Positions 46,782 to 62,659 of a DNA stretch of 64,000 nt are shown here, piece by piece. Location: the NCBI GenBank assembly GCA_054601695.1, contig BAAHQB010000035.1:1-64000 (forward strand), written 5' to 3'. The translations under genes and the position numbers were made by a program. The notes under the pieces were generated by a model, which ran no database searches, was not told the origin of the DNA, and saw only the letters and a program-made list of their open reading frames with translations. The stretch comes from Amorphochlora amoebiformis (taxonomy: Eukaryota > Cercozoa > Chlorarachniophyceae). Numbering within the stretch: the first letter of the stretch is position 1; each line of letters begins with the position of its first letter.

Positions 46782-47526
46782 TAATATATAAATATATAAT
46801 ATGCATTCACACATTTGTTATATTATATACCTCCATGAGAAGATATCGAATATGATGCTCATCATCAACACTCTTCATGCTCTTAAACTCGCTCCTATTC
46901 ACATTCCAGTTATAGGAATCCCCTTTCCATTTGCAAGAAGCAAGCAAAACAAGAGAGAACAAACACAAAGGGAGACAAACATCGAGAGATGATCCCAAGA
47001 AAGCTCTCCGCACTCCCTCCCCATTCTAACAACCCCACCCTGGTGTGGAGGCAAAAGAGTGCCACGTGAGAGAGGTACGAATTTCATAGGCAGACATGGA
47101 AAAAGGCGAAGCACAAAGCAGCATGGAAAGGAGTGGGGTGTAGACCGTGCAAAGTCAAGGGTTGAGTTTCTCTGATCCTTGTCCAGTTTTTTCGATGCGC
47201 GGACAATTTTATAATAGAGGGATCTCACCTGTGTTTAAGGCTGTGTATAATGAGTTTGTTCGTGTGCATGGAATATTAATAAATATAGAAATATTTTATA
47301 CACATGTACATATGTGTCCTATGTTATATTTTGACAAGAATCCTCCGCACATCTTTATCCACGTGGATATACCACCCAAGTGTAAATGTTTTTGAATACC
47401 TAACCAGAGGCCGCCCTTTTTAGATTATCCGATGAAAAAGGGATTCATCGGACGTATATAGCGTATACCTACCTCTTGTCGCATCATAAAGACCTTGAGA
47501 GAAGGTATACTCGCGATTCTGGACAT
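46378..47526 (-). CDS. LYRM2: LYRM2-like LYR-motif protein, 4 exons, 83 aa
   Basis: Exons from the start: 47526-47473, 47228-47146, 46894-46831, 46428-46378; all GT-AG, 252 nt. The N-terminus PSLKVFMMRQEVRSLYYKIV matches LYRM2 (LTLKQFVRRQQVLLLYRRIL), with LYY in place of the canonical LYR tripeptide. LDFARSEFKSMKSVDDEHHI matches DWAREEFRRNKSATEEDTI, and GRKQLDEYKALL matches the C-terminal helix. Human LYRM2 is 88 aa. LYR proteins are small helical mitochondrial matrix proteins that bind the acyl carrier protein and help assemble respiratory complexes (LYRM2 with complex I). The Arg-to-Tyr change in the motif is notable. It is head-to-head with the ROK kinase (396 bp between starts). Confidence 0.87.
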
Positions 47527-47922
47527 TATTTGGTCGGGGGTTCGAGAGGGCCAGCCCGGCAGCCACCCCGCGAAAATCCTGAAAAATTAACTTAATATGT
47601 TAAGTTATTGCTATTAAGATATGCTAAGACTAGTACATTATAGGTCCAATAACCAAAACCTGTAAACTATATCGGTTTCGGAAAGGATTTAGACCTTGTC
47701 ACATTGAGCAAAATATATCAATTCCGCCTAAGTTTGCTCACGAATTTTCTCCTAAAAAAATACCAACTGGTCATTCTGACTCATTCATCTCCGGCGATTC
47801 TCCGTATATCCTCCCCCGCCTTCTTTCCCTTCTACCGCCTCCCCCCCCCCCTCCGAAGGCATTGCATCGCTTAGATTCAATTTCCTCTGCCTGCTTATAA
47901 TTGATCGCCAAATTTTTCGGGC
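47527..47922. promoter_or_regulatory. Shared promoter region of LYRM2-like and ROK kinase genes
   Basis: A 396-bp non-repetitive interval between divergent starts. It contains a 10-C run (near 47,840) and CT-rich patches toward the ROK gene, but no recognised motif. The call is by layout. Confidence 0.5.
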
Positions 47923-49347
47923 ATGGGACAGCTGCTTTGTGGTGTATTCCACAATCCGCGAGAGGTACGTGGGGAAAAGGAGAGAAAAATAGAGGAAGAG
48001 AAGCTGAAGAGAAGAAGGTTGAGAATACAAAATAATAAGAGAGGGAAAAAAGAGAACAATCCTTGATCAACAAAAAGATAGTGGGAAGAGGGGTCTGGAA
48101 ACAAGGCTTGAGAGGTTGATATGAGGACTGGTGAGTGCGGGAGGATATTTGACAATCTCAAGTTCTACTCTCCTCTTCTCTCTCTCTATCTCTCTCTAAG
48201 CAAGATACATTATTTGTGCAGACAAAAAATTAACGCACGCAGGACAATAAAAGACGGTTGAAGAGAGTGGTTGTTGGTACATGGCTGGGGGTAGATCTTG
48301 GGGCCACGTCTACAAAGGTTGTTCATTTTCTGGGAATGGGACGTTCAATGCGTAATTGTATCATTACTACAATATAATTACATATTTATATAAAAAATAT
48401 ATGAATATATCATATGTACATTATATATTAATATGTGCATATATAATTTATATACATACAATTTACTCATAAACATTACAAATCAATGAGAATGTAAATG
48501 TCAAGCGAGCATAACAATGTAATAGAGAGCTCCAAAAACGAACAATGACAGAAATGTCACACACTCATCAGAATTAATTCTACTCTGGGCGTGTAAACCC
48601 ACTTTACATACATGAATGTAGTTCCATATCCTTTTTATATAATATATAATACATTGCGAGGTATGTACGTTTATGTACATAAATATTTTACACGTTTACA
48701 TTCTTTCACATAACAATAATTTTTATCGTACACATTTTGTCGTGAATTAGGTCGGCGTAGTGTCGGATGCTGGGCAGATTATGGCCATGCACTTGATCCC
48801 TCACGAAGTATGTGCTGATATTCACGAGGAAAAACAAACAGATATGAACAGTGAATGTATAGATATATCTATTCATTAAATGCATATATATATGCATATG
48901 TATACATCTATGTGTATATAATATATATATATATCTACATTATATACGTACATCTAGATAAAGATGCAATTATACATAGATAAGCTTATATACATACATA
49001 TATATATATATACATATAATATATATATATATATATATGTATTATAATTATGTGGTATATCATGCGTAGATATTACTAAATGCAATACCTAAATTGTATT
49101 TCAGGGCAAGATGAATCCTATAGAGGTGGTTCGCAGGATCAAAGAATGCTGCCTGGTTATTCTAACCACTTCGAACCCGAACCCTAACCCTTCTCTAATC
49201 AGATGGATTAAATCTTTAGGTCTCTGTTTTTCAATCCGCTGTTAATATCTCTCGACTCTAAAACTCTTTCTCTCACTTACTCTCTCTTTTCCCTTCCACT
49301 GCTTTTCAAATGATAAGAAAGGCTCTCTCTTGACACACATACTTATG

Positions 49348-49381
<34 letters not shown>

Positions 49382-49428
49382 TGTATATATAATATATATA
49401 TATATATATATATTTTATATGTATATCT

Positions 49429-49501
<73 letters not shown>

Positions 49502-49647
49502 TATATCTTCCTGTGTCTGTATGTATTCTGTCTCCATCCGTTCTCCGCTCCCTGACTCTCACCCTACCTCTAACAACCTCCCAACTTCCAGGCCGCCCTC
49601 TCAAAGGCGGAAGTCAGGTCGGATATATATATATATATATATATAAT

Positions 49648-49684
<37 letters not shown>

Positions 49685-49687
49685 GTG

Positions 49688-49722
<35 letters not shown>

Positions 49723-49820
49723 GTATATAAGAAAATAATGTAAATATAACGTATATATATATATATATATAATATTTATTTATATGTACACATGTGTGTG
49801 TACCAGTGTATGTATTATAT

Positions 49821-49864
<44 letters not shown>

Positions 49865-49896
49865 TGCGTGTATTTATTCATTTATATATACATATA

Positions 49897-49933
<37 letters not shown>

Positions 49934-50073
49934 CAGGTACCGCGAGTGACGTAACCGAATTATCAATCGAGAGGTAATGTATTTATAATATATGTATATG
50001 TATATGTAGCATTTATATATTAAAAAAAATAGGTGTATGTACAAATATATATATATATATATATACAATATAT

Positions 50074-50105
<32 letters not shown>

Positions 50106-50219
50106 AAGATATATCTACGTGTATACATATATATTTAGATAAATGTAGAGATTTTCTCTACACACCTGTGCAAGCATATATCCATACATGTACACAAATT
50201 ATGCACATATGTAATACGT

Positions 50220-50253
<34 letters not shown>

Positions 50254-50423
50254 CAATATTACATATATATATATATATATATATGTATAGAGACGTTTAT
50301 ATTTTTCATATTTGTGTGAATAGCCTCCGTTCTATATCCGGGATTGGTATTGGCGCTCCGGGGAGGTGGCCCTAACCCTATTCCTTTCCCTACCTCAATT
50401 CCGATCACTTATCAGATAAATAC

Positions 50424-50480
<57 letters not shown>

Positions 50481-51017
50481 ATGTATATATATATATATAT
50501 ATATGTATGTACATATACGCGTACATAACTTTGAAAATGTATATATATATATATATATATATTTGTGTACATCGATATTTTATATGTATGTAACCCTAAT
50601 CCTAACCGTAACCCGAACCCTAACCCAAATCCTAACCCAAACCCTAACCCTAACCCTAACTCTAGTCTTAGCGGAGTCGATGGTCCTCGGACTAAGACAT
50701 GCTGAATAATCTGATCCTAATCTTAGCATCCGAAACGGATTGGTCGTAAAGGCGTCGAATTTTCCCACTTGGGAGAACGTTCCGTTGGCAGACCTCGTTA
50801 ATACTTTCCACCTCGTTCTACTCTTCTGTTCTTCTTTTCCTCTTTCTCCCTCTCTTTCTCCCTCCCATGTGTGTGTTTCAATACTCCCCTCCTAATCTAT
50901 CCCGAATCCAGTGTATATATCATTCCATTTCCATATCTTTTATGTGGATATGTGAATGTAATATACATAATTAAATGTAGAGTATGATGTACATACCTAT
51001 AGTATATGTATACATAT

Positions 51018-51058
<41 letters not shown>

Positions 51059-51133
51059 TATATGTCTGTATATATATATATATATACATATGATAAGAAT
51101 AATTACATATTTACCTATGTTATATCTATACAT

Positions 51134-51166
<33 letters not shown>

Positions 51167-51586
51167 TACATACATCTACATGTACGTTGTGCATAAGAAT
51201 ATGTGTATACTTTAAATAGGTATCGAAGTCTTTAGGAATCAGACTCGTAAAGCTCCATAATGATGCCGGTAAAATCGCCTAGATTTTATGCATTCTGTAA
51301 AATCTATGTAATATGTATTTTAGATATATATGCATATGTACGCGTATACATTTGTATGTACTCAATGTAGATACATATAGATTTATATGTAAATATATAT
51401 ATATATATATATATACATATGAATATATATACATATATATATATATATATAAATATATATACATATATATATTTATTTATTTATATATAAATCTATATAT
51501 CTATGTAATATGTATTTTAGATATATATGCATATGTACGCGTATACATTTGTATGTACTCAATGTAGATACATATAGATTTATATG

Positions 51587-51623
<37 letters not shown>

Positions 51624-51909
51624 GAATATATATACACATATATATATATATATATAAATATATATACATATATTTATTTATTTATTTATATATAAATCTA
51701 TATATCTATGTAATATGTATTTTAGATATATATGCATATGTACGCGTATACATTTGTATGTACTCAATGTAGATACATATAGATTTATATATAAATATAT
51801 ATATATATATATACACATATATATATATATATATATATTATATATTATATTCATATGTACATACAATATATATTCATATATATATATATATATATATGTA
51901 TGTACATTC

Positions 51910-51943
<34 letters not shown>

Positions 51944-52429
51944 ATACAGGAAAATATATATTTATTCTATACTATAATATACATATATACATATATATAT
52001 GAATATATATATATATATAAGCATACATACATACCCATAGATGTACATATATATATTTTGTATACAATAGACATATTTATACAAACACATATACATATGA
52101 TATATCGTGTAAACAGACGCTGCAATTGCCGCAGAATCATGGGTTGGCGCGGCCGTCGAAACATGTAACATCCTGCCTGATACCCTAATCCTAACCTATT
52201 CCCGACCCAAACTCTAATCCCAACCTAACCTTTTCCTTAACCCTAATCCTAAATGTATTCCCAACCCTGACCATAAATCTAACCATTATCTTAACCCTGA
52301 TCCTTCCTCTTAACCCTGACGCTGGCCCCATGTTGATATCAGTCAAACTATGTATATAAATATTCACACATAATATATAGACATGTATATAGATATATAT
52401 ATGTACACACTTCCATATTTACATGGCAG

Positions 52430-52470
<41 letters not shown>

Positions 52471-52506
52471 CATACATTATTGTTGTTACAGCCTCTTCTT
52501 TGACAG

Positions 52507-52593
<87 letters not shown>

Positions 52594-53031
52594 CACATAT
52601 ACAAACATATATTCATACATACATAGCATACATATTTTCCCAGCTGCCGATTCCGCCGATGTGAAAAATTCCGCCCAAAACATTGTTCTCATCACCCTCG
52701 GAACTGGGGTCTCTAATCCTTCTTCTCCCTAGCCCTAACCCTAACCTGACCTGAGCTCCAAGTTTCCTAGACTTAAGCTGCCCCCATCGTTGTTTCTATC
52801 TTTCCCTACCTTACTACCGACGTCTTCGCTTAGTCCTGGCTCTTATGAGGCTCAGAGGGAATTTTTGTGTGTGCGTTAATTTTCAGTATATTTGTGTGTA
52901 TCTATGATGTATATATAATGTAAATATATGTGTGTGTATACATGTATATAGATATGTATAGTTTACATGTAAATTATATGTATAATATGTATTTATATAT
53001 ACCTCGATACATGCAACACACATACATATGC

Positions 53032-53101
<70 letters not shown>

Positions 53102-53264
53102 TATATGTATACATATACATATATATACATATAATATACATATATATATATATATTTATACACACATACATATATATCTAAATTATCTACTTACATATGT
53201 AGAAATATGTTCGCTGTTAATGTTTATTATTTGCATACATATATTCGTACATATATACGTATAA

Positions 53265-53307
<43 letters not shown>

Positions 53308-53398
53308 AATATATATATATATATATATGTACGTAGATCGGGTGCGGCATGATTATCGATGGGCATCTGGTAAAGGGCGGCCATGGTGTAATTGAGGG

Positions 53399-53453
<55 letters not shown>

Positions 53454-54528
53454 TATGAATACGTCAATATATATATATACATGTATATATATATGTATCT
53501 ACATATCTATATTCAAAATACATTTATAAATGTATATATGTACATATATTACATATATTCATGTATCTACACATCTGTATCCAAAATATATTTATAAATA
53601 TATATGTACATATATTACATATATTCCAAAGTGATCGAGAGAAAAAGAGAGGAAATAACTAGAAATCCTCAAAACTGAAATCAGAAACCCCCAATCATCC
53701 TGAAACCCACCCCCCAATACCCAGGTGGTCATCACATTGTACACAAGGATGGGAAGCTATGTCCTTGCGGCCAGGTCGCCTAGTTCAGATATGCGTCACG
53801 CATGTGTGTCTTGTGAAATCTTACACTGTCAATTCCTTATTCGCAACCCTTACCTAACCCTAATCCCCTCCTATCTGTAAATCCGACCTTTTCCCCTTCT
53901 TTCAGCTGACCCTCAGCTCGTCTATCTTCCTGTCCGTCTAGTCCCACATCTAGCCTTACTCGCCATGTTGTCGCCCAACTCAACCTCTCCCTCCACCTCT
54001 CCCTCTCTCTCTCCGCTCTGTTCATCTTTCTGTGTTCCCTCTCCCCTTCTACATTCCCTAACCCTAATCCTCATCCTGAGTAATGTATATCACCTCCTCA
54101 GCTGTCTACTCCTACCCTGAACCCATACCTCCTTAATTTAGGGTTAAGACAAGGAATGGGTGAGAGTATGGTCAATAGCCGTAATACCTAAGCATAATAC
54201 TGCTTTTAGAGAGGATGTATGGAGATGTACTGCAGTGCTCCTGCCGTCGTTTCAATAGCTCAAGAAGTGCTATCTGTAATATATTTATATACACATATGT
54301 ACATATTATCTGTATATGCTTTTGGTATGTATATGTACATTTGTATATTGTGTATCTACATCTGTGTTTGCGTATTTGCATGATAGTATGGAAGATATGT
54401 ACGCACGTTGATCGAAGGTACATATACATGCATATACATAGAACTATACTTACAATTAAAATTAAATGTAAATATGTATATAAATGTATATTTAGGTATA
54501 TATCTAATAAACGTATACGTATATCGAA

Positions 54529-54567
<39 letters not shown>

Positions 54568-54606
54568 GTGTGTGTGTGTTTGTGTGTTGTACTTATATAG
54601 GTGTAT

Positions 54607-54658
<52 letters not shown>

Positions 54659-55230
54659 GTAAATAACATGAATGTGCACAAGAACTCTTTGGTTAATAGG
54701 ATATAATACAATATATATGTATATATATATATAATATACATATATACATATGCATATATATATATATCCATATACACATATATATTTGCACTCTTACCCA
54801 GAAAACCAAGCCCAGTGAGTCAAAACTGGAGTCTCAACAGCCTCTAACTTGCAAAAAGGTTACATCTAGGGGCTTATTCAGATCTAACTAGGGTCAGGTT
54901 AGGGTTAGGGTTTGGGCCGTGCGAGGGGATAAGATTAGTGTTAAGATGGATGTAGGGTTTGGGAGAGAAAAAAAGGGATAAGGGGAGAGGAGAGGAGAGT
55001 GAAGAAGAGAGAAATAGTGTCAAAGAAGAGAAAGGAGAGTGGAAGAGAGAATAAAGAGAGGAGGCAAGAGCGAGAGGGAGTCAGTGCAGAGGGTGGTGTG
55101 AGAGAGATCTAAACCAGAAAGACTGGGTTATGATAAGGGTTACGGTAAGGGCTACGGTAAGGGCTACGGTTACGGTAAGGGATTTGGTATTAGCATGTAT
55201 TTATTATCATGCATGCATATATACATACAG

Positions 55231-55273
<43 letters not shown>

Positions 55274-55727
55274 TATACGTATATTTGAATCAAACATGTA
55301 TATATATATATATATAAATATATAATATATATATATATATATATATTATATGTATTATATATTTATATGCACATACACTTCCATATTTCTGAATAGGTAT
55401 TTGAAGCGGCACTGCTAGGAGATGCTGCCGCCTTAGAAGTTGTAGATACGGTATTTAACGCAAGTCTAAACTCAACCCTAATCGCAGCTAGATGTCATAC
55501 ATGACCCTAACCTAAACTTAAATTCTCATCATTTTTTCCAACACGTCAACCCTAACTCTAACCCTTACCCAAAAGGTCGCTGAGTATCTGGCCGTGGGAT
55601 GTATCAACTTTATGCGAATCGTAGACCCTGAAGTCATTGTAATAGAAATCCTAACCTGATTCCAGCTATATTATATAATATATATGTATATATAAATATA
55701 TATGTATATATATATATATATATTGCA

Positions 55728-55760
<33 letters not shown>

Positions 55761-55809
55761 CAAATATATTATACCTATACACACCTATATATATATATAT
55801 ATATTATAT

Positions 55810-55841
<32 letters not shown>

Positions 55842-56261
55842 ATCACACACACACATATAATCCTAGCTATCGTAATGTAACAATAACAATAATTATAATT
55901 ACTAGCTACACGTTTATGAAAGCCCTAACCCTGCGTCGTACCCTAGGTGCTCACTGGAGGGGTCACACACGGAAAGTCTGGCCAATTGCTTCTCGATCAG
56001 GCATAAACCAGCCTATATCAACTTAAACCCTCACCCAAACTAGACTCTAACCCAAAAACTAGTGTCAGCTCTAACCCAATCCTAGCTGATGTATTTCTAA
56101 CCCAAATCGAAATGTAGGTGAAATCGCACATTAGTAAGCAGACGTGGACATGCCTTCCTACCCCTGCGCGGGTTATTTTGGCTAAGACTGAGTGGGATAT
56201 ATTCTGTGTACACATATGTTTAATGAGATTATGTAGATTAAATACTCTCAATATGTATGTA

Positions 56262-56303
<42 letters not shown>

Positions 56304-56556
56304 CATATATACAGATATATACATATACACATATATACATATATAATATATAAATATTTATCTATATATAAATATATATATAGGTACCTAAATATAATAC
56401 GTTCGGTTATCGAAATATATACAAACATATATAAATATATATATACATACATATATATATATATAATACCTATGTATAAAAATAAATATAATACGTTCGG
56501 ATGTCGAAACATGTATAATATATACTTATGGGTGAAAATAGAATTATATATGCATC

Positions 56557-56598
<42 letters not shown>

Positions 56599-56656
56599 GC
56601 ATAATGCATCTTATAATGTATACAGATGTATATGCATACGAATGTACATATATACT

Positions 56657-56689
<33 letters not shown>

Positions 56690-56766
56690 TGTTATATGTA
56701 CGTGTACATGTATATATTTATATATATATACACATATATATATATTATGTACATATCATTTATATT

Positions 56767-56812
<46 letters not shown>

Positions 56813-57195
56813 GTACATGTAAACATATTCGTTGACATATATTATGTATATATGCATAGTACATGCAATAGTATACACATATATCTAATGTAAATATGCA
56901 TGATTTAAGTGCATACACGTAGGGTTTATATAAGCACGTAAAGTACACATATATACATATATATATATATATATATACGTATATATATATATATAAATAT
57001 ATATAATATATGTATATATATGTACCTGTATTAATTAGCATTTATGTATATAAACAATATATACATACATATATATATATATATATATCTAATATATATA
57101 TATATATGAATACATACGTCTGTATTTAAGTATATTGTGTTTACCTTAGGCATACGGGTATCATTGGGAGTGTGGCGGCTGCGCATTTGAGTTGA
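47923..57195 (+). CDS. ROK-family glucokinase, 20 exons, 361 aa
   Basis: Exons: 47923-47964, 48243-48317, 48751-48807, 49105-49155, 49592-49617, 49945-49971, 50324-50365, 50727-50814, 51220-51268, 52117-52164, 52644-52708, 53337-53397, 53725-53774, 54210-54266, 54802-54858, 55397-55450, 55576-55638, 55947-56000, 56118-56191, 57150-57195; sum 1,086 nt. Reaction: ATP-dependent phosphorylation of glucose or a related sugar, the entry to glycolysis. Seen: phosphate-binding [11 protein letters not shown] (Asp32), [10 protein letters not shown] (97-106), sugar-binding [10 protein letters not shown], catalytic Asp151 in [21 protein letters not shown], and the ROK zinc motif C223-P-C225-G-Q-R-G-C230-M-E. 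The C-terminal helix is [10 protein letters not shown]. This is the bacterial-type kinase rather than eukaryotic hexokinase. The N-terminus MGQLLCG could be lipid-modified. Intron 18 uses a GC donor. Intron 15 carries TTAGGG and purine tracts opposite to the usual orientation. Acceptors of exons 5 and 6 are the weakest. Confidence 0.96.
50590..50720 (+). repeat. Telomere-like block with dispersed unique segment
   Basis: CCCTAA-type repeat is followed by GTCGATGGTCCTCGGACTAA and GACATGCTGAATAATCTGAT, then the acceptor of ROK exon 8. The ~45-bp unique segment is nearly identical to 2,165-2,210, also beside CCCTAA repeat. Confidence 0.8.
51302..51830 (+). repeat. ~200-bp tandem triplication in ROK intron 9
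   Basis: Three copies (starting near 51,302, 51,499 and 51,704) share TATGTAATATGTATTTTAGA, then GCATATGTACGCGTATACAT and GTATGTACTCAATGTAGATA. They differ mainly in the length of internal TA and ATTT runs. The repeated frame [11 protein letters not shown] is a by-product. Confidence 0.9.
52180..52335 (+). repeat. Degenerate CCCTAA repeat, ROK intron 10
   Basis: About 150 bp of decayed CCCTAA repeat (CCTAATCCTAACC, CCCTGACC) directly follow ROK exon 10. Hexamer spacing is preserved in many places. Confidence 0.75.
54885..55195. repeat. TTAGGG and polypurine tracts in ROK intron 15
   Basis: AGGTTAGGGTTAGGGTTTGG is followed by ~150 bp of GAGA/GGAGAG-rich DNA and by GGTTACGGTAAGGG repeats. Relative to the gene both repeat classes are inverted compared with the usual CCCTAA/CT sense orientation. 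Confidence 0.8.
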
Positions 57196-57253
57196 AGTAT
57201 AAGACATATTTAACATATATACGGATATATGGATATATACAGTATATTTGTGC

Positions 57254-57303
<50 letters not shown>

Positions 57304-57935
57304 TGTATAATGTATAAATATATATGTATATACAATATGAATATGCATATATACGTAACTGTATATACCTATATACGTATTATGCGCATTTACAATTTAT
57401 ATATATATGTATATATATATATATATATATACATATATATGTGTGTGTAAACATATGTATAAACTAATATATATTTATATATATACAGAATAAATGTGTG
57501 TAACATGCCATATATAGATGTCTAATTTTTTATTGTTCTAAATTCATCTCATCACTGATTTATTGTTTTAGCCACATCTTTCCTCCAAATGCTACAGCCT
57601 TTATCTTCCCTTTTTTTTCTCTTCTAAAAAGAAGATCTTCATTCTAGATGCCCAGCAACTTGCAAAGATTTTTTCTTGATCTCAAAGCAACTTTGGCCGT
57701 TTAGATCTTTAAAGAAAGTACTATGGGGATGTACATATGCATGATTCTACACATATAGAAAATATTCCTAATTACGATGAATGTCTTGTTTTCTATTTTT
57801 TATGGGTAGAAATGTCCCCGCAATCTCCAGATTCTTGTAAAGCAGACATCATCGATGCGGCTTCTGCGAATATGTTTTGCAGCTTTTCCACTGCAGATGA
57901 TTTATTAAGTTCGAATTCATATCATATAGTCTAAC
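57196..57935. other. Unassigned region with coding-like segment
   Basis: After the ROK stop come TA repeats (to ~57,480) and then ~450 bp of non-repetitive DNA. At 57,737-57,934 the + strand has a frame ending ...ADDLLSSNSYHIV and a stop. On the minus strand, after a CTGCAG acceptor near 57,890, a frame reads EKLQNIFAEAASMMSALQE to a stop at ~57,800. Both look protein-like and neither joins a neighbouring model. It may be part of an extra small gene or an alternative 3' exon. Confidence 0.3.
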
Positions 57936-58295
57936 TTCAAATCTATCGGATGATCAGTAAATTTAAATTTAAACCGTATCAAACTATCCCACACGCAGTG
58001 AGTTATTTAAACTTTGGTAAATAAAAATTGACTCAGTCAGGTAATTAACTTGAATATAGTGAATCTTGTGGATATAGTAAGTAGTTCTAATAGTTAGCAT
58101 GAGTAGCATACTTAGCTAGTTGGTACCGTACCAGTGCTCGTTGGTCTAAAACCATTGACACACTAGAGGTCTAGGAGGTACTGTATACGTCTGGATTATC
58201 TCTAGATCGTCAATAGAGACAGGGTCGTCATCAATAATGATAATAAACCTGACCATACACGCCGGAGTAAATCATATTAAAGCCATGCAGCATTA
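57936..58295. other. CTAG-rich 3' flank of the cyclophilin gene
   Basis: Roughly 300 bp of non-repetitive DNA contain several CTAG tetramers, similar to the other gene 3' flanks in the window. The + strand frame at 58,237-58,440 overlaps the cyclophilin last exon antisense. Confidence 0.5.
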
Positions 58296-58761
58296 TCACT
58301 CTACAGCTTCAGGTGGTTCCCCCTTCCTCGGGGGTTTTTGGTCTTCGAAGGACATGCTGGGATATCTCCTCCGATTCTTCGGCGGTGTACCAACATCTGG
58401 TGTTGGCCCACGCGGCAGCTGGTTAATTCGTAACATGTGATGTGTATCAGAATTAAGGAAACAAATTAACGGTTTTCATGCAATCTGTATAACATGTGTA
58501 TATTATATCTCTATTTATGTATATACTATATATATATATACACACATTTATATATATATATATATATAAATATGCATATATATATATATATTATATATAT
58601 ATATATATATATGTATTTTTGTGTATACATATATTATATACATTTGTATATATGTTTTCGTTGCGATTTATATGTGAAGATATGTATAAATCATATGTGT
58701 ATAATTTTCCTCGATAACATTCCTGTCCCCAAAGTCATATATATATATATATATATATATA

Positions 58762-58819
<58 letters not shown>

Positions 58820-59420
58820 TATGTATATATAAATATATTATATATTATATATTATATATATATATATATATATATGTATATACATTAGTATTACACACAT
58901 ATATATATATATCTACCATATATATATCTACGTACATACACATATTATATAGATGTATATATATATATATATATATATATTTATAGTATACACATATAAA
59001 TATACGCGTATATAAATATGTACCTCTTCATCGTTTTCATATAGATCGGCCCCATACGTCTCGCTCCGCAACGATCTAAGCTCCTCAAAAATCCTTCGAG
59101 AAAGTTCATAATATACAAATATATATATATATATATACATATATATGTATATATATCTTGGACATTTCTAGAATTACACTTTTCGCATTCTCCCTCTCTC
59201 ATATCCCTTCCCCATCTCGCTTTTGCTTTCCCTCAACCTCTTTTCTCCCTCTCTCTCTCTTTCTCTGCCCCACATCTTTCGGTACCCCCTTTTTCTCTAT
59301 CGTGCTGTCTCGCGTACTGTAATATTTATTATACATGTAGAAATATATGTACTTACATAAATGTAGTGAAAATACATATCTAACATGAATTTAAATATTG
59401 TAATTATATATGTAAATATG

Positions 59421-59452
<32 letters not shown>

Positions 59453-60688
59453 GTATGTATATATATCTTTAACTACAGAATATAGCTCAAACTGTAGCGG
59501 CAAGAGATTCCGAAATTTTAGAGAGATTGGGAACGGAAAGGAAGTAGATAAATATTTGAGTACATATGATGTAACAAAAGCTTAACAGCCTCTTTCACCA
59601 CCCCATACCATTCAAGAGAGAGATAAAATACGTACAAACATTATGATGAAAACATATGTAAGCACTATGATCGCCACATACTCTTTCAGAGATATATATA
59701 CGCACATATAATATAGTAAAAGCATATAAGGCCATGATCACTACATACCCTTCAGTGGAGTTGGATACGCTCGTGATTATGTCCTAGAGTCGAAGAATAA
59801 GTAAGGAAAAGACCAGTGTTGAATGAAGCTTTTCAAAAATGCGAATGTCTTCTAGGCTACACGAGACGTATGGTTTTTGATCAGTGTCGATAACATATAT
59901 GTTCTACGGTGTACTCGCATATACTTATATATATACATATATGTGTATTGATATATGTATGAATATATATACTGATTCCAGATCCTCATCTCCCGTTTTG
60001 TTTCGGAATCCAAACAACACCTATTCAATATAACAGTGCACATAAATAGATGGTAAATAAATATTTATGTCTAATGAATTATGCACAATTCATATATACA
60101 TATATATATATATATATGTATATGTATATATACATATGAATACCTGTGTAATTATGTATATATGTGTAATTATATATATATATATATATAAGTATATATA
60201 CATATATACATATGTATACATATACTACGATGTGTATGTTATCAATTACATAAATATTTATATAACCGAGTCTTTCTTGATCTGTTGAAGCTTTGAGTCA
60301 AACTCACCTAAAAACCCTACATCTTCCTCCATTGACTCAGTCTATGCATATATATGTAATCATCTATCTATATAGATTTGTATGTATACAGTGTGTGTAT
60401 CGTTTTAGATGTTCCAAAAAAAGACATATATTTATAAATTATATGTATACATGTACGTATATATCAAAAATTACATATATACGTATATTGCAAATCTACT
60501 ATATGTTTTTCAAACATGTATACATATATACATATATGTATATATGTATATTATACACACATATACATGTATACATATATGTATATATACAATATATATA
60601 TATATGCAAAGTCTACAATATATATATATATACATATATATATTTATATATATATATATATATAACACATATGTATGTATATATATAT

Positions 60689-60729
<41 letters not shown>

Positions 60730-60829
60730 ACATATATATATATATACATATATATTTATATTTGTATATATATAATATATATATATATAAGACATATTCA
60801 GTATATTATGCACATATATATGTATATGT

Positions 60830-60882
<53 letters not shown>

Positions 60883-60893
60883 CAGCATGTTAT

Positions 60894-60925
<32 letters not shown>

Positions 60926-61394
60926 GTATATATTATATATATATATATATTTATTTAAATAGTTTATACACATGCATACAACAATATATATCCAATTCTA
61001 CCTGCCCCTCAAAGTATTCTCCACATCTTGAAATCTTCACTGTACACGTGGGCACTCTAGAATTAAGTATCGTTTCATTAGCATATGTGTTACGCTGGTG
61101 GAGAGAAAAGTTGGAGATATGCATGGTAATGAGGGTACTATGGTAGACTTATAAAGAGGAAAGAGAGAGGGAAGAGGTAGAGGGAGAAGAAGCGAGATAG
61201 AGAGGGATGGGAGGGATTGTGAGGGAATAAAGTGAGATAGAGGGTAAGGGGATAAAGAGGGAAAGATAGTGAAGAGAGTGTGAGAGGTAGAGGAAAATTG
61301 AAATTTTGTTTACGTATTGTATATTTAAAATAATATACAGACGTGTTTATATCCACATAAGGTACAGTATTATACGAAAATAAATGCATACATC

Positions 61395-61426
<32 letters not shown>

Positions 61427-61637
61427 GTGTGTGTATAATATGTATATTTATATTCATACATATATATATATACATATATATGTATATATATATATATATA
61501 CATGTATACATACTCTCCCATATTCTCTCCAGTTTCTCTTTCTCTTTCACTATCTTTATGTCGTAGATGTATATATTTATATGAATAAATGTACACATAT
61601 TCAAATATACATATATATATATATATACATGTATGTG

Positions 61638-61679
<42 letters not shown>

Positions 61680-61693
61680 AAATGTATTATCAT

Positions 61694-61733
<40 letters not shown>

Positions 61734-62119
61734 AATATCTATCTATACGTGTATATATATATATAGATATATATGTATATATATGTATATATAAATACAT
61801 AAATTCTGAAATTTAATATACCCTATCTTATCGCCCAGTGCCTCTATTCTATCCACCACATCGAAGCCCTATTCACATTCAAATCATGTACACATAAATA
61901 TATCTATAAATATATATACATATATATATATATATATATTAAAAATCTATGCACATGTAAAAAATAAGTATGTTTTTGTGACTATATATTCATGGATACA
62001 TATATATATATATATATATGGTTTGTGTATAGATATATAGAGTATATATAGTATATATATACATATATAATAGGTATATATATATTTATAAATATATATA
62101 TATATATATATTATGTATA

Positions 62120-62164
<45 letters not shown>

Positions 62165-62423
62165 GTGTATCGATATCTTCCACCACTTAGAACCCTATTG
62201 TTGCTCATATCATATGGATATATACCTTCATGTATACATATATGTTATATATTATCAATATATGTATATTTACATGTATATATTTAAAATTACATATTGT
62301 ACATATACCTTGAGGACTTTCCCTACCACCACGTGCTTCTCGTTCAGCCATGAATCTCTGTGTTTTATATATTTATATATGTATAGATACGCACACATAC
62401 ACATAATATATGTATACACACAA

Positions 62424-62479
<56 letters not shown>

Positions 62480-62611
62480 GTATATGTGCGTACATAAATA
62501 ACTGCTTCATTTATCTTCCATATGTATTTGTTTGCGGTATCAAAATAATATATGTATATATATACATATACATACAAATACATATATATATATATATAAT
62601 ATATATATTCA

Positions 62612-62659
<48 letters not shown>
